Assembly (NCBI GenBank): GCA_020829485.1
Contig: JAIVFU010000029.1
Location: forward strand, 12,411 to 76,410
Direction: 5' to 3'
DNA: 64,000 nucleotides
Source of the DNA: Nostoc sp. CHAB 5834
GTDB lineage: Bacteria > Cyanobacteriota > Cyanobacteriia > Cyanobacteriales > Nostocaceae
Part shown: positions 25,947 to 37,947 of the stretch, in pieces
Numbering within the stretch: position 1 is the stretch's first letter
How the letters are laid out: each line of letters starts with the position of its first letter
Made by a program: the position numbers and the translations under genes
Notes under the pieces: model-generated
What the model was told of the DNA's origin: nothing
Seen by the model: the letters and a program-made list of their open reading frames with translations, nothing else
Databases searched by the model: none

Positions 25947-28900
25947 TTAAGCGCTAAAGTATTTTGCTAGTGGGTGGTAAGCAATAATCGCAGTGGTAGA
26001 CTGTTCTGGATATAGTTGTTCACTTTCATCCATATACAAGTTAATTCTGTCAGTCTGTAATAACTCCAGTTGCTTGTATTGGTCTTGGATATTTGGGCAA
26101 GCGGGATAACCAAAGCTATAGCGTGAGCCACGATAGCGTTGTGCTAATATATCCCGAATATTGTCGGGTTCTTCAGCTGTAAAACCTAACTCTCGGCGGA
26201 TTCTGGCGTGTGTCCATTCAGCCACAGCCTCTGCCACCTGTACTGCCATGCCGTGAAAATACAGATAATCGGTGTATTGATTGGCAGCAAACAGCTTTTG
26301 GGCAAACTCTGTTGCAATCTCACCTACAGTCACCGCCTGCATGGGGAACACATCAATAATTCCTGACTCTTTCGGTGCAAAGAAATCTGCTATGCACAGC
26401 CGCCTTAAAGACTTCTGTCTGGGGAATTCAAAAGTTGCAACCTGTTGTGATTGGTTCTCTGAATCATATATATGTAGAGAATTTCCCTCGGCTTGACAAG
26501 GGAAATACCCGTAAATGACCTGGGGATGTAACAGATTTTCTTCAAGAATTCGCTGTTTCCAGGTTTCTAAAACTGGGTAAACTTTCTCAGCCAAGAAAGC
26601 CTGATATTCTTCCTTAGATTGTTCCTTTGGTTTACGGAATTGCCATTGTCCAGCAATCAAAGCTTGCAAATCTAAATGCCAGAATATTTCCTCAATGGGA
26701 ATATCACTAGGCTGCAATAACTTCGTTCCCCAAAAAGGCGGTGTTGGACGTTCAATATCTATCGCCACAGCATCAGAACGTCTGGTATCTAATACTTTTG
26801 GTTCAGCAGATGTTTCTTCAGCAGTTGTAGCTTTTGGTTCTTTGTTACCATTTGTCGAAACTTCAGCAGTTTCAACTTCGTTCAAAAATCCCTGCAAATC
26901 TTCCCAGTTACCAGTAGCTTTTGCTGGCATTAATTTATCCATGAAGTGCAAGTCAGAAAAGGCATCTTTGCCATAAACAACTTTACCTTTGTAAGCTTTT
27001 TGGCAATCTTCATAGACAAACTTGGGAGTTAACGCTGCACCACCTAATATCACGGGGATACTAATTCCCTTTTCGTTGAATACCTCCAAGTTCTCTTTCA
27101 TGAATGCGGTGGATTTCACCAGCAAACCACTCATGGCTATACAATCAGGTTTGTACTGTTCGTAAGCGTTGATGATGTTTTCCACCGGCTGTTTAATTCC
27201 CAGGTTAATCACCTTGTAGCCGTTGTTGGACAAGATGATATCCACCAAGTTTTTACCAATGTCGTGGACATCGCCTTTGACTGTGGCAATGATAAAGGTT
27301 CCCTTGGCATTGTTACCTGATTCTGATTTTTCCATGAATGGTTCTAGAAATGCTACCGCCGCTTTCATGGTTTCTGCTGATTGCAAAACGAAGGGTAGCT
27401 GCATTTGTCCAGAACCGAATAATTCTCCGACAACTTTCATGCCATCTAGCAAGAATGTGTTAATAATTTCTAAGGGAGGATGTTCTTCTAAGGCTTTTTT
27501 CAGATGTTCTTCTAAGCCAATGCGTTCGCCGTCGATGATGTGACGTTTTAGACGTTCTGGGATGGGGAGACTTTCATCTAAGGAGCGATCGCGCTTAGTT
27601 GTTACTCCGGCAAACGCTGTGGTAAGCTCTCCCAAGGGATCGTAAACGCAAACATTACCCTCAAATTTCCGTTCGTCATAAATCAACTGCCGACAGATTT
27701 CTTGATGGCGTGCCTCAATCTTCGATAACGGTAAAATTTTGTTAGCGCTGACAATGGCTGCATCCATTCCCGCCGTTGTCGCTTCGTGCAAAAACACCGA
27801 GTTCAACACCATCCGCGAAGCTGGATTCAAACCAAAGGAAATATTGGAAACACCCAAAATCACATGACATTCAGGCAATTCCTCACGAATCCGCCGGATG
27901 GATTCAATGGTGGCTTTACCGTTTTCTCGGTCTTCTTCAATTCCGGTGGAAATTGGTAACGCTAGGGTATCAAAGAATATTTCTGTGGGTGCTATGCCAT
28001 ATTCTACAGCTTGACGGTATGCGCGTTGGGCGATCGCAAACTTTTTCTCTGCTGTCCGCGCCATTCCATCTTCATCGATAGTACCAATGACTACACCAGC
28101 ACCGTATTTTTTCGCTAAATCCAGCACCTTCAAAAAGCGCGATTCCCCATCTTCGTAGTTGGTGGAGTTCAGCAAACATTTACCACCAGCAACCTTTAAA
28201 CCCGCCTCCATCTTTTCCCATTCGGTGGAGTCAAGCATTAAAGGCAGTGTCACGTTATTAACAATGCGTGAAACTAATTCGTGCATATCCCGCACGCCGT
28301 CGCGTCCCACATAATCGACGTTGACATCAAGGATGTGTGCGCCTTCTTTTACTTGCGCCCTCGCCATTGAAACGAGTCCGTCCCAATCTTCGGCATTTAG
28401 CAAATCGCGGCACTTCTTGGAACCACTGGCGTTCAGACGTTCGCCAACTATCAAGAAGGAATTATCTTGGTCGTAGGGCTGAGTGGTGTAAATTGATGCT
28501 GCTGCTGGTTCTAAGCTAGGATGTCTAACTTTTGGCTTCAAGTCTTTAGCAAGTTCTGCCAATTGTTGAATGTGTTCTGGACGCGTCCCACAGCAACCCC
28601 CGATCACTTGGACACCCAAATCTTCAACAAAATGCATCAATGACATCCGTAATTCTAACGGTGTCAGGCGGTAGTGCGCTTGACCGCCGACGTTTTCAGG
28701 TAAACCCGCGTTGGGAATACAAGAAACGATGAAAGGTGAATGTTCTGCCAGATACTTGATATGTGGTTTCATCAAGTCTGGGCCTGTGGCGCAGTTTAGA
28801 CCGAGAATGTCTATTGGGTAATGTTCCAGAATTGTCAGCACAGCACTGATTTCGGAACCAACCAACATTGTGCCCATGCTTTCCATTGTCACAGACACCA

Positions 28901-29474
28901 TCAACGGACGGCGATCGCCCTTCTTAACAAACACTTCTTCAATGGCATTCAGCGCTGCTTTAATTTGCAGCACATCTTGGCAAGTTTCCACCAGAAATAA
29001 ATCTACACCACCATCCCACAGCGCCTCTGCTTGTTCAGCAAAAGTAGCTTTCATGGTGTCAAAGTCAATATGTCCCAAGGTAGGAAGTTTCGTTGTGGGG
29101 CCGATGGAACCTGCCACAAACCGGGGTTTTTCTGGCGTGGAAAATTCCGCAGCTACACGCTTCGCCAATTCTGCGGCTGTCTTGCTGAGGTAGTAGGCTT
29201 GGTCTGCTAAGTCATATTCTGCCAGCACGAGGGACGTACTGCCAAAGGTATCGGTTTCTATAACATCAGCACCAGCAGCGAGAAAGTCGCGGTGAACCTT
29301 GGCGACAGCTTCAGGTTTTGTGTGGACTAAGTATTCGTTACAACCTTCATACTGTGGGCCGCCGAAGTCTTCAGCAGTCAGATTTTGGGTTTGTAAATTG
29401 GTTCCCATCGCCCCGTCGAAGACGAGGACTGGGCTATCTGGACTACGCAGGCGTTCAAGGAAAGGATGAGTCAT
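25947..29474 (-). CDS. metH: Cobalamin-dependent methionine synthase MetH
   Basis: Transfers the methyl group of 5-methyltetrahydrofolate to homocysteine via methylcobalamin. The 1175 residues hold all four modules: the homocysteine domain (1 to about 325, with GLNCATGP and the zinc-ligand motif [10 protein letters not shown]), the pterin-binding domain (about 340-610), the B12 cap and Rossmann domains (about 640-880, with the cobalt-binding GDVHDIGKN; His737) and the C-terminal activation domain (about 925-1175, with [15 protein letters not shown]). A Thr/Glu-rich linker (about 880-910) joins the last two. Slightly shorter than E. coli MetH. Start ATG 29474. The promoter is presumably in the 181-bp divergent spacer; no cobalamin riboswitch was seen. 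Confidence 0.97.
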   Translation of the reverse strand: MTHPFLERLRSPDSPVLVFDGAMGTNLQTQNLTAEDFGGPQYEGCNEYLVHTKPEAVAKVHRDFLAAGADVIETDTFGSTSLVLAEYDLADQAYYLSKTAAELAKRVAAEFSTPEKPRFVAGSIGPTTKLPTLGHIDFDTMKATFAEQAEALWDGGVDLFLVETCQDVLQIKAALNAIEEVFVKKGDRRPLMVSVTMESMGTMLVGSEISAVLTILEHYPIDILGLNCATGPDLMKPHIKYLAEHSPFIVSCIPNAGLPENVGGQAHYRLTPLELRMSLMHFVEDLGVQVIGGCCGTRPEHIQQLAELAKDLKPKVRHPSLEPAAASIYTTQPYDQDNSFLIVGERLNASGSKKCRDLLNAEDWDGLVSMARAQVKEGAHILDVNVDYVGRDGVRDMHELVSRIVNNVTLPLMLDSTEWEKMEAGLKVAGGKCLLNSTNYEDGESRFLKVLDLAKKYGAGVVIGTIDEDGMARTAEKKFAIAQRAYRQAVEYGIAPTEIFFDTLALPISTGIEEDRENGKATIESIRRIREELPECHVILGVSNISFGLNPASRMVLNSVFLHEATTAGMDAAIVSANKILPLSKIEARHQEICRQLIYDERKFEGNVCVYDPLGELTTAFAGVTTKRDRSLDESLPIPERLKRHIIDGERIGLEEHLKKALEEHPPLEIINTFLLDGMKVVGELFGSGQMQLPFVLQSAETMKAAVAFLEPFMEKSESGNNAKGTFIIATVKGDVHDIGKNLVDIILSNNGYKVINLGIKQPVENIINAYEQYKPDCIAMSGLLVKSTAFMKENLEVFNEKGISIPVILGGAALTPKFVYEDCQKAYKGKVVYGKDAFSDLHFMDKLMPAKATGNWEDLQGFLNEVETAEVSTNGNKEPKATTAEETSAEPKVLDTRRSDAVAIDIERPTPPFWGTKLLQPSDIPIEEIFWHLDLQALIAGQWQFRKPKEQSKEEYQAFLAEKVYPVLETWKQRILEENLLHPQVIYGYFPCQAEGNSLHIYDSENQSQQVATFEFPRQKSLRRLCIADFFAPKESGIIDVFPMQAVTVGEIATEFAQKLFAANQYTDYLYFHGMAVQVAEAVAEWTHARIRRELGFTAEEPDNIRDILAQRYRGSRYSFGYPACPNIQDQYKQLELLQTDRINLYMDESEQLYPEQSTTAIIAYHPLAKYFSA

Positions 29475-29585
29475 ATTTTCCTAGAAGAAATGAGGATATC
29501 AAGTGAGTCATGTGATACTCGACTTACTTTATTATTTTCCAAAATTTTGGGAGTTTCGGCAGTATGTAATGGAAAAATTTTGATA

Positions 29586-29623
29586 TATACTGAAGCGACT
29601 GATGTACTTACATTGTCAGTATA
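29586..29623. promoter_or_regulatory. Candidate operator: TATACTGA/TCAGTATA inverted repeat
   Basis: The arms tatactga (29586-29593) and tcagtata (29616-29623) are exact inverted copies, 22 bases apart. They end 32 bases before the start of the two-gene AT-rich module and lie in the divergent spacer with metH. The spacing is about three helical turns between arm centres, as for a dimeric repressor. No regulator gene is adjacent; function inferred. Confidence 0.3.
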
Positions 29624-29655
29624 CATAGTGATCTAGTTCATATAGAGGTCGTTCT

Positions 29656-30438
29656 ATGGAAAGAAGAAAAATTTTGATTGCAACTAAAACATACCCTTCA
29701 ATTAGCACTAAATATCAAGAAATAGTTTGTACAGCAGGAATTTTATTAGATAATGACGATAAACCAGTTCAGTGGATTCGCATTTATCCAATTCGATTTC
29801 GTCAATTAGATTTTGATAAACGTTATCCAAGATGGTCAATTATAAGTGCTAAAATAGAAAGAAATGATAAAGATTACAGAGAAGAAAGTTTTCGTATAGA
29901 TGATTCTTCGATAGAAGTAATACGAAAAATTGATACTAGCAAAAACTGGGAAGAGCGAAAAGCCTTGGTTTTGACACTAGAATTCAAATCTATTCTGGAT
30001 ATTAAAGAGCAAGGTAAGTCTCTCGGTATTATTAAACCACAAACTATAAAAAAATACTTCTGTAAGAAGGAAATAGAACGAGAGTGGAAACCAAAGCAGC
30101 AAGCAATATTAGATCAGATGGACTTGTTTGAGCCTTCAGTACAGTTAGATAAAATTCCTTATAAGTTTGGTTACGAATTTTTTTCTAAAGATGGAAAGAG
30201 GCATCGTTGTACAATAAGTGATTGGGAAATTCAACAACTTTATAGAGGCTGTAGAGATAGATCAAAAGAAACAAGTATGGAGAATAAAGAAAAGGAGGCT
30301 TTAGAAAAAGTACGCCAAAAATTAGAAGACGAGTTTTTAAGCAAAAAAGATTTATACTTTATCATGGGAAACCTAAAAAATCACAAAAATAGCTTTATGA
30401 TTATTGGGATATTTTACCCACCATTAATAAAAATGTAA
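29656..30438 (+). CDS. Unrecognised protein paired with a DUF488 gene
   Basis: A soluble protein of 260 residues that I cannot assign to a named family. Distinctive blocks are an N-terminal KILIATKTYPSISTKYQE and VCTAGILL; PVQWIRIYPIRFRQLD; a central KPQTIKKYFCKKE; IPYKFGYEFFSKDGKRHRC then ISDWEIQQLYRG; and near the end FMIIGIFYPP. I recall similar block patterns in proteins encoded next to DUF488 genes in other bacteria, which would make this a conserved partner. No catalytic motif is obvious. The C-terminal third has a Lys/Glu-rich helical stretch. Base composition is visibly more AT-rich than the flanking metH, suggesting transfer. The next gene starts 31 bp downstream, so they form an operon. 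Confidence 0.75.
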   Translation: MERRKILIATKTYPSISTKYQEIVCTAGILLDNDDKPVQWIRIYPIRFRQLDFDKRYPRWSIISAKIERNDKDYREESFRIDDSSIEVIRKIDTSKNWEERKALVLTLEFKSILDIKEQGKSLGIIKPQTIKKYFCKKEIEREWKPKQQAILDQMDLFEPSVQLDKIPYKFGYEFFSKDGKRHRCTISDWEIQQLYRGCRDRSKETSMENKEKEALEKVRQKLEDEFLSKKDLYFIMGNLKNHKNSFMIIGIFYPPLIKM

Positions 30439-30469
30439 TATTAAAAGTTGATTATGCCAGGAATTTAAA

Positions 30470-30892
30470 ATGAAGATTAAAGATATTGCTAAAACAAGAT
30501 GTATACTTACTTTTGGATACGGCAATCGCAAAGACTACGATGCCTTCTTGGAATACCTGCAAAAGTTTGATGTGGAATGTGTTGTCGATGTGAGGATGGT
30601 TCCTCGTGCTTGGAGTCGTAAATGGTACGGCGATAAAATTAAAATATTCTGTGAATTAAATAATATTGAGTATATTTCTAAAACCGCTCTAGGTAACACA
30701 TCTGGTAAAGAAAATTGGATTCCAGTAAACCCAGAAGAAGCAGATGTAGCTCTACATGAAATTGCACAAATTGCTCAAACGGGTAATGTTTTACTATTGT
30801 GCGCTGAAATGAACCCAAATCGCTGTCATCGGAAAGAAGTTGCTGATTGCTTGGGAAACCTGGTATCAATGCCTGTTAAGCATTTAGAGTAA
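30470..30892 (+). CDS. DUF488 family protein
   Basis: A 140-residue cytoplasmic protein of the DUF488 family. The defining features are visible: ILTFGYGNRKDYDAFLEYLQ at the start, VVDVRMVPRAWSRKW (the DVR...P..S motif) and near the end NVLLLCAEMNPNRCHRKEVA, the LLC.E.....CHR motif with conserved Cys and His that look like a metal or nucleophile centre. The biochemical activity of the family is not established to my knowledge. It is the second gene of an AT-rich two-gene operon, 31 bp after its partner, divergent from metH. Confidence 0.85.
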   Translation: MKIKDIAKTRCILTFGYGNRKDYDAFLEYLQKFDVECVVDVRMVPRAWSRKWYGDKIKIFCELNNIEYISKTALGNTSGKENWIPVNPEEADVALHEIAQIAQTGNVLLLCAEMNPNRCHRKEVADCLGNLVSMPVKHLE

Positions 30893-31058
30893 TCAACTAC
30901 AATTTTTTAATATTTAGGGAAGAGTGTTTAGTAGACCTCATCTCAGAAGAGACGATTGCCTGTAGCGTTGTTAGTGCGTAGGCGTAGCCTGTCGTAGATA
31001 TCGCAATTATAAAGCGATCGTAGTCATAGGATGTGTTAGCGCGAAAGCGTAACGCACC

Positions 31059-31367
31059 TTTGAACTCCATTAATGAGTCTTTGAACTCCGTTAATGAGGC
31101 TTTTAGCTCCGTTAATGAGGCTTTGAACTCCGTTAATGAGTCTTTTAGCTCCATTAATGAGGCTTTTAGCTCCATTAATGAGGCTTTTAGCTCCGTTAAT
31201 GAGGCTTTTAGCTCCGTTAATGAGGCTTTTAGCTCCGTTAATGAGGCTTTTAGCTCCGTTAATGAGGCTTTTAGCTCCATTAATGAGGCTTTTAGCTCCG
31301 TTAATGAGGCTTTTAGCTCCGTTCACGAGTCTTTGAACTCCGTTAATGAGTCTTTTAGCTCCATTTT
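31059..31367. repeat. 21-bp minisatellite (14 full units plus a partial)
   Basis: Fourteen tandem 21-bp units with consensus ttttagctccgttaatgaggc; edge units carry tttgaactcc instead of ttttagctcc. Units vary at a few fixed positions (cc-g/a-tt, gag-g/t-c). Because 21 is a multiple of three and no unit holds a stop, several frames stay open on both strands, giving 7-residue repeats such as LKASLTE or SSVNEAF. Open frames here are therefore not evidence of a gene. Confidence 0.9.
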
Positions 31368-31377
31368 CAGCTTGACT

Positions 31378-31492
31378 GAGCTATTCCTCTCTAAATAATC
31401 CACAATTAAGCTCGCCGCCGCCTGAAATTGTTGAACAGGGAACGCAGGCAATTTTGACCTATCATCGAGCCAGATTAGAAGTTAAAGGGTAA
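31378..31492 (+). other. Possible gene relic plus spacer
   Basis: Just after the minisatellite, a plus-strand frame without a start codon reads PPPEIVEQGTQAILTYHRAR then LEVKG and a stop at 31490. It looks like the tail of a lost gene. The remaining spacer to 31692 shows nothing else except a solitary tatagcga-type sequence near 31577. Confidence 0.25.
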
Positions 31493-31692
31493 TATCTTTG
31501 TAAGCTGCTAGTAGTTAGCTCGTAACAGGATTATTGCAGGGATTATAAAAGTATATTTGACTAGAATTAAGGTGTTATAGCGATTATTATTTGGATACCA
31601 TAAGCGGTAGGGACGTACAGTGGTGCGCCTCTACGAAGGACAGGCAAGTTTAGCTATAAGTTAATATCTACCGTTTTACGGCTATTAGAAAC

Positions 31693-32571
31693 ATGAGGTT
31701 TAAAGACTGGGCGACTAGGGTGCTACTAATCTCGCTGATGTTCATGGCTTTAATTGTAGTGCTGCTAATTGGACGAGCTACAAAGTTACAAAATAATCCG
31801 GCAATATCCAATACATCCAATCCACAGATTACAGCCTGGAGTCAATATCCCCAAGCTCAATTCCAATCAGCGAAAGAGCCAGAGAAGAAATCTCAAAATG
31901 TTATCAAGTCCCCAGTCAAGATTAACAAGCCTGTAGCAAGGTACGTAACCACTCAAGCTTTTGCACAGTACAGACCTAATTATCAAGTTGTTTCAGTTAA
32001 CCCAACTAACTATGGAGAACGATACACCCAAGATGTTAACGGCGTTATTGTCAACAATCAACCAATTATCGTCCTCCATGAAACTGGTTATTCTGCTTCT
32101 AGCGCCATTAATTTTTTTCAAGTAGCCCATGACGATGAAAGTGTGCAAGCAAGTTACCACGCTTTAATCAAGTTAGACGGAACGGTGGTTTATCTAGTAC
32201 CGCCAGATAAGCGGGCTTTTGGTGCAGCTAACTCAGTATTTGAAACTCCAGAGGGTGTGGAAACTGTGCAGACTAATCCGAATTTGCCTGCGTCTGTGAA
32301 TAATTTTGCCTATCACGTTTCTTTGGAAACACCGCCAGATGGTTATGACGGTAGCAGCCAACAAACTCATAGCGGCTATACAGAGGCTCAATATAATTCT
32401 CTTGCTTGGTTAATTGCTCAAAGTCAAGTCCCAGACGATCGCATCACTACCCACAAGCTAGTAGATCGTTCAAGTCAAAAAGTTGACCCGATAAATTTTG
32501 ATGGTAATAAATTTCTGGACTTACTTAATACTTATCGTCAGGTCAGATCAATATATAGAGTAAGTAAATAA
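31693..32571 (+). CDS. N-acetylmuramoyl-L-alanine amidase (Amidase_2)
   Basis: Peptidoglycan amidase cleaving between MurNAc and L-Ala. The 292 residues comprise an N-terminal hydrophobic helix (about 10-27, signal anchor), a Pro/Lys-rich linker to about residue 95, and an Amidase_2 (PGRP-like) zinc domain. The domain shows IIVLHETGYSA (first zinc His), SYHALIKLDGTVVYLVPPD, HVSLETP and THKLVDRSSQKVDP, which holds the last His and the catalytic region. It is thus an envelope enzyme acting in the periplasm. It stands alone; a hairpin follows directly. Role in septum or cell-wall remodelling is inferred from the family. Confidence 0.85.
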   Translation: MRFKDWATRVLLISLMFMALIVVLLIGRATKLQNNPAISNTSNPQITAWSQYPQAQFQSAKEPEKKSQNVIKSPVKINKPVARYVTTQAFAQYRPNYQVVSVNPTNYGERYTQDVNGVIVNNQPIIVLHETGYSASSAINFFQVAHDDESVQASYHALIKLDGTVVYLVPPDKRAFGAANSVFETPEGVETVQTNPNLPASVNNFAYHVSLETPPDGYDGSSQQTHSGYTEAQYNSLAWLIAQSQVPDDRITTHKLVDRSSQKVDPINFDGNKFLDLLNTYRQVRSIYRVSK

Positions 32572-32577
32572 AAAATG

Positions 32578-32604
32578 GTGTGTTACGCTTTTGCGTTAAC
32601 ACAC
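32578..32604 (+). terminator. Hairpin after the amidase gene
   Basis: The arms gtgtgttacgc and gcgttaacacac pair around a tttt loop seven bases after the stop codon. A strong T-run is missing, so termination is likely but not certain. Sequences of this kind are also dispersed in Nostoc spacers. Confidence 0.4.
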
Positions 32605-32648
32605 CCGACAAAATTTATTCAACTAAGCTAAACCTCATCTAAGTTGAG

Positions 32649-32791
32649 AACCGTAGTTTTTGCCCTCACCCTAAATCCCTCTCCCAGATATGGGAGAGGG
32701 ACTTTGAAATTCTGGCTCCCCGAATCCCAGATTTGGGGGATAGGTTGGGGGATGAGGGCAAATCCTTTTCATCACCGAAGAACTACAGGTT
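32649..32791. repeat. MITE-like element, family G
   Basis: The ends aaccgtagtt and aactacaggtt are inverted with one extra base. The interior has the palindrome ctctcccagatatgggagag and a second hairpin, ccccgaatcccagatttgggg, between ccctcaccc and gggatgagggca. It fills the gap between the convergent amidase and ribBA genes. Confidence 0.5.
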
Positions 32792-32807
32792 TCAAGATAG
32801 ACGCGGT

Positions 32808-34520
32808 TTATTTACTAAAGCTATAAATTTGCTGTGTCTTCAGGCGATCGCTAATCGATGAAGGCAGTGTACCATCTGAGTATGTCTGTCGATCCAGTTG
32901 GACTTGTAAATTACTCAAGGGATCGCAACCAGAAGAAATCAGAAATTCTAGTTTCTGGATGTAAGGCAAAGTTGCTAGGTTGTCCAGAATTTGGAAGATT
33001 GCCTGTATATAAGGATGACCACTTTGGCTATACCAATCGCAGCTAGCAACTTTTGCTTGATCAAAACCCAAGTGTACTGTTAAAGATGGCTCGTCAAATA
33101 TAGCGATCGCTAAGGGACGCGCTTCTTCCTGCAACAATAAATCATTAGTTTTCGCTAAGTGTCGCAGTTTTTCCAGGCGTTCATAACGTTCTGTCACAGC
33201 TTCCGGGTCATCTTGCCAATGGATTGCTACTGTTACCAAATAAGTCTGTAACAGCATGTGACCCAACTTTTTCGCCTTTGTCGCCAGGTAATAGGAATTG
33301 TAGTCATTGGCCTCAATTAATAATGGAACGCGATCGACTACTTCCATCCCATAGCCCTTAACTCCAGCAATTTTACGGGGGTTATTAGTAATCAAGCGTA
33401 TCTTTTTAATCCCCAAATCCATCAGCATTTGTGCCCCCATGCCGTAATCTCGCAAGTCGGCAGGAAATCCTAAACGCTCGTTTGCTTCTACTGTATCCAG
33501 TCCCATATCCTGCAACGAGTAGGCTTTCAGCTTGTTAATCAAGCCGATTCCCCGTCCTTCTTGGCGTAGGTATACAACTACACCTTGACCCGCAGACTCA
33601 ATCATTTTCAGTGCAGCTTGTAACTGCATTCGACAGTCGCAGCGCAAGGAACCCAAAGCGTCACCAGTTAAGCATTCTGAGTGCATCCGCACCATTACTG
33701 CTTCATCTTTGAAGTTAGCTGGATCGCCTTTGACAATTGCAACGTGTTCTGTGTTATCGAGGGTATGACGGTAGGCGTAAATTTCAAACTGGCCAAATTG
33801 ACTAGGCAGCTTAGTAATCACCTCACGATACACGAGGCGATCGTGTTGTAGGCGATAACTGATTAAATCCGCAATACTAATGATTTTTAAATTGTGACGT
33901 TTCGCATATTCGACTAACTGCTGCAACCGCGCCATTGAACCATCGGAGTTTTGAATTTCACAAATTACTCCTGCTGGGTATAGTCCTGCTAGTCGGGCTA
34001 AGTCCACAGCCGCTTCCGTATGTCCTGCGCGTTTGAGTACGCCTCCTTCTTTAGCCCGAATCGGGAAAATATGACCAGGACGACGTAAATCAGTAGGTTT
34101 GGTGGCTGGGTTGAGAGTAACTTGAATAGTGCGGGCGCGGTCTTCGGCTGAGATGCCTGTGGTTACACCCAATTCTGGGCCAGCATCAATACTTACAGTG
34201 AAGGCAGTTTGGTTAGTATCTGTAATGTTGCTTACCATCAAGGGTAAGTCTAGCTCGTCTAGGCGATCGCCTGTCATTGCCAAACAAATCAGCCCTCTAG
34301 CTTCCACCGCCATGAAATTAATCATGTCGGGTGTGGCAAATTGGGCGGCACAAATTAAGTCGCCTTCATTTTCTCTATTTTCATCATCTACCACTACAAT
34401 GACGCGACCAGCTTTTAGGTCTGCTAAGGCGGCATCAATCGAATCAAATTTAAAAGCTTGGTTAGTATTAGGCTGTGACACAGAAAGATTTCCAGCTACC
34501 AACGTAAATTTTTTTAACAA
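32808..34520 (-). CDS. ribBA: Bifunctional riboflavin biosynthesis protein RibBA
   Basis: Makes both riboflavin precursors: 3,4-dihydroxy-2-butanone 4-phosphate (RibB, about residues 20-220) and the GTP cyclohydrolase II product (RibA, about 225-420). RibB motifs: [18 protein letters not shown] and [20 protein letters not shown]. RibA zinc/GTP motifs: [18 protein letters not shown] and [13 protein letters not shown]-terminal extension of about 150 residues of unknown role is usual for cyanobacteria. The frame starts at TTG 34520, preceded by AGAAGAAA; a GTG at 34481 ([10 protein letters not shown]) is an alternative. Divergent from argC. Confidence 0.95.
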   Translation of the reverse strand: MLKKFTLVAGNLSVSQPNTNQAFKFDSIDAALADLKAGRVIVVVDDENRENEGDLICAAQFATPDMINFMAVEARGLICLAMTGDRLDELDLPLMVSNITDTNQTAFTVSIDAGPELGVTTGISAEDRARTIQVTLNPATKPTDLRRPGHIFPIRAKEGGVLKRAGHTEAAVDLARLAGLYPAGVICEIQNSDGSMARLQQLVEYAKRHNLKIISIADLISYRLQHDRLVYREVITKLPSQFGQFEIYAYRHTLDNTEHVAIVKGDPANFKDEAVMVRMHSECLTGDALGSLRCDCRMQLQAALKMIESAGQGVVVYLRQEGRGIGLINKLKAYSLQDMGLDTVEANERLGFPADLRDYGMGAQMLMDLGIKKIRLITNNPRKIAGVKGYGMEVVDRVPLLIEANDYNSYYLATKAKKLGHMLLQTYLVTVAIHWQDDPEAVTERYERLEKLRHLAKTNDLLLQEEARPLAIAIFDEPSLTVHLGFDQAKVASCDWYSQSGHPYIQAIFQILDNLATLPYIQKLEFLISSGCDPLSNLQVQLDRQTYSDGTLPSSISDRLKTQQIYSFSK

Positions 34521-34795
34521 TTTCTTCTTTTAGATTGTAGCTCCTTTATAAGGCAGAGGAGTAGACTAGCAATGATTTGATAACCTAGCAAAAATTTTTG
34601 CCCTTAAAAAGGATGAACATGACAAGGGAGACAAGAGAGACAAATAAAATATTTGACAATTTCGCCCCTTTACTCCTTCCCGGCATTGGAAAAAACTAGA
34701 GGGGTTTCAGCTGTTTTGTACGCTGTGCGTCTAGTCGCTGATATTGTTGATAGCTGATAACAAATTCACCATTCATGGGATAAGGATTTCAGATC

Positions 34796-35854
34796 ATGGG
34801 CAAATTTAGACGCGTACCCGTTGGGATTGTTGGCGCGTCGGGTTATGGCGGAGTACAGTTAGTACGGCTACTGATGGATCATCCAGAAGTCGAACTGGTT
34901 TATTTAGGCGGTGAGAGCAGTATCGGAAAATCCTTTGGGGATCTCTACCCGCATCTGGCTCATGCAACTAACCTACTAATAGAACCAGTAAAACCAGAAA
35001 TAATTGCTCACCGATGTGAAGTAGTTTTCCTGTCTTTACCAAATGGTCTAGCTTGCCAAATAGCGCCTAAACTGTTGGAAAAAGGATGTAAAGTACTAGA
35101 TTTGAGTGCAGACTATCGGTTTAGTAATTTGACAACTTATACAAATTGGTATGGCATTGAGAGAAGCGATCGCACAATTGCAGCTACAGCAGTTTATGGA
35201 TTACCAGAACTTTATCGCGATCGCATTGCCGAAGCTCAACTCGTTGGCTGTCCTGGTTCCTATCCCACCGCTAGTCTTCTTGCACTTTCGCCACTTTTAA
35301 AGCAAGGTTTAATCCTGCCAGAAACAGCTATTATTGATGCCAAGTCTGGTACATCTAGCAGTGGACGGCAGCCTCAAACTAACTTATTACTAGCTGAAGC
35401 AGATAATTCCATCGCAGCTTACAATATCGGCCGTCACCGTCATACCCCAGAAATTGAGCAAATTTGCAGTGACTTAGCTGGTCACGAACTCATGATCCAA
35501 TTTACACCCCACCTTATCCCAATGGTGCGCGGTATTTTGGCAACGGTATATGCCACAATGAGCGATCCTGGTCTAGTGCGAGATGATTTAATCACAATTT
35601 TCTCAGCATTCTACCGCAACTCTCCTTGGGTGAGAGTCTGCGGTAGCGGCGTTTACCCCCAAACCAAATGGGCAAGTGGTAGTAATCTTTGTTATATCGG
35701 TGTAGAAGTTGACCCGCGCACAGGTCGCGTAATTGTCATGTCAGCAATTGACAATCTAATTAAAGGACAGGCGGGCCAAGCGATTCAGTGTCTAAACCTG
35801 ATGATGGGCTGGGATGAAACTTTGGGGTTGCCGAAGTTGGGGTTTTATCCTTAA
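34796..35854 (+). CDS. argC: N-acetyl-gamma-glutamyl-phosphate reductase ArgC
   Basis: Third step of arginine synthesis: NADPH reduction of N-acetyl-glutamyl phosphate to the semialdehyde. The 352 residues have the dinucleotide fold [18 protein letters not shown] at the N-terminus and the catalytic cysteine in [12 protein letters not shown] (about residue 155). [19 protein letters not shown] and the closing [20 protein letters not shown] block are family hallmarks. Complete length. Arginine also feeds cyanophycin in Nostoc. Start ATG 34796 follows ATAAGG. Divergent from ribBA and convergent with eno, with 74 bp between stops. Confidence 0.96.
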   Translation: MGKFRRVPVGIVGASGYGGVQLVRLLMDHPEVELVYLGGESSIGKSFGDLYPHLAHATNLLIEPVKPEIIAHRCEVVFLSLPNGLACQIAPKLLEKGCKVLDLSADYRFSNLTTYTNWYGIERSDRTIAATAVYGLPELYRDRIAEAQLVGCPGSYPTASLLALSPLLKQGLILPETAIIDAKSGTSSSGRQPQTNLLLAEADNSIAAYNIGRHRHTPEIEQICSDLAGHELMIQFTPHLIPMVRGILATVYATMSDPGLVRDDLITIFSAFYRNSPWVRVCGSGVYPQTKWASGSNLCYIGVEVDPRTGRVIVMSAIDNLIKGQAGQAIQCLNLMMGWDETLGLPKLGFYP

Positions 35855-35864
35855 TTAGGGGAAA

Positions 35865-35922
35865 GGGGATAGGGTACAGGGGACAGAATATCTCTGTAAC
35901 CTATCACCTGTAACCTATTCCC
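35865..35922. terminator. Imperfect hairpin between convergent argC and eno
   Basis: ggggatagggtacagg pairs with cctgtaacctattccc, one mismatch region, with an inner repeat (ctgtaacctatc). It lies in the 74-bp gap between two convergent genes and could end both transcripts. No clean T-run. Confidence 0.35.
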
Positions 35923-35928
35923 TATTTT

Positions 35929-37242
<1,314 letters not shown>

Positions 37243-37472
37243 TTACGCATACAGTCCATTTGCCTAACCCAATCGTTAGCATAGGCGGTTAAGAGACTTT
37301 ATTGGCTGAGATTAAAGAAGATTTCCACTATATAGATAGGGATCAAGCCAAAAATGGGTAAGAGAATGTTTATCCTGTCTTTTTCCTTGATCGCATTTCT
37401 ACCTTCAGACTTTGAGCTAGGTAAAATATTGGCAGAGAATAACACTAAATCAATTACAGAGAAAAGGTCAAT

Positions 37473-37907
37473 ATGCGATTACTACATACAATGCTACGGG
37501 TGGGCAACCTTGAAGAATCCTTAAAGTTCTACTGTGAAGTTCTAGGAATGAAATTACTGCGTCGAAAAGATTATCCAGGGGGAGAATTTACCCTGGCTTT
37601 TGTTGGCTACGGCGACGAAAGCGACAACTCAGTGATCGAACTAACCTACAACTGGGGGGTAGAAAAGTACGACTTGGGTAATGCTTATGGTCACATTGCC
37701 CTTGGTGTTGATGATATTTACGCTACGTGTGAGGAAATCCGCAATCAGGGCGGTAAAGTCGTGCGCGAACCAGGGCCGATGAAACATGGTTCGACAGTAA
37801 TTGCTTTTGTGGAAGATCCAGATGGGTATAAAATTGAACTGATTCAACTGGTCACTCAAGGTTCACCAGTCAAACAGGAATCGCAAGAGCAACTTGTGAG
37901 TCAGTAA
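37473..37907 (+). CDS. gloA: Lactoylglutathione lyase (glyoxalase I)
   Basis: Converts the hemithioacetal of methylglyoxal and glutathione to S-lactoylglutathione. The 144 residues form two vicinal-oxygen-chelate halves. The start [20 protein letters not shown] supplies the first metal His, ELTYNWG the Glu, [10 protein letters not shown] the second His, and [14 protein letters not shown] the last Glu, so all four ligands are present. The short Gln/Ser-rich tail is variable in the family. Monocistronic, divergent from eno. Confidence 0.93.
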   Translation: MRLLHTMLRVGNLEESLKFYCEVLGMKLLRRKDYPGGEFTLAFVGYGDESDNSVIELTYNWGVEKYDLGNAYGHIALGVDDIYATCEEIRNQGGKVVREPGPMKHGSTVIAFVEDPDGYKIELIQLVTQGSPVKQESQEQLVSQ

Positions 37908-37947
37908 TTCTTTTTTGCAATAGTCAAGGTGTCGCATTGTCCAACAT

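Noticed and set aside
29475..29655. Cobalamin riboswitch upstream of metH
   Set aside because: The spacer is short and AT-rich and lacks a recognisable B12-box.
30897..31398. Several long frames on both strands through the 21-bp repeats
   Set aside because: A stop-free 21-bp unit keeps frames open automatically; tails outside the repeat run into ordinary spacer motifs.
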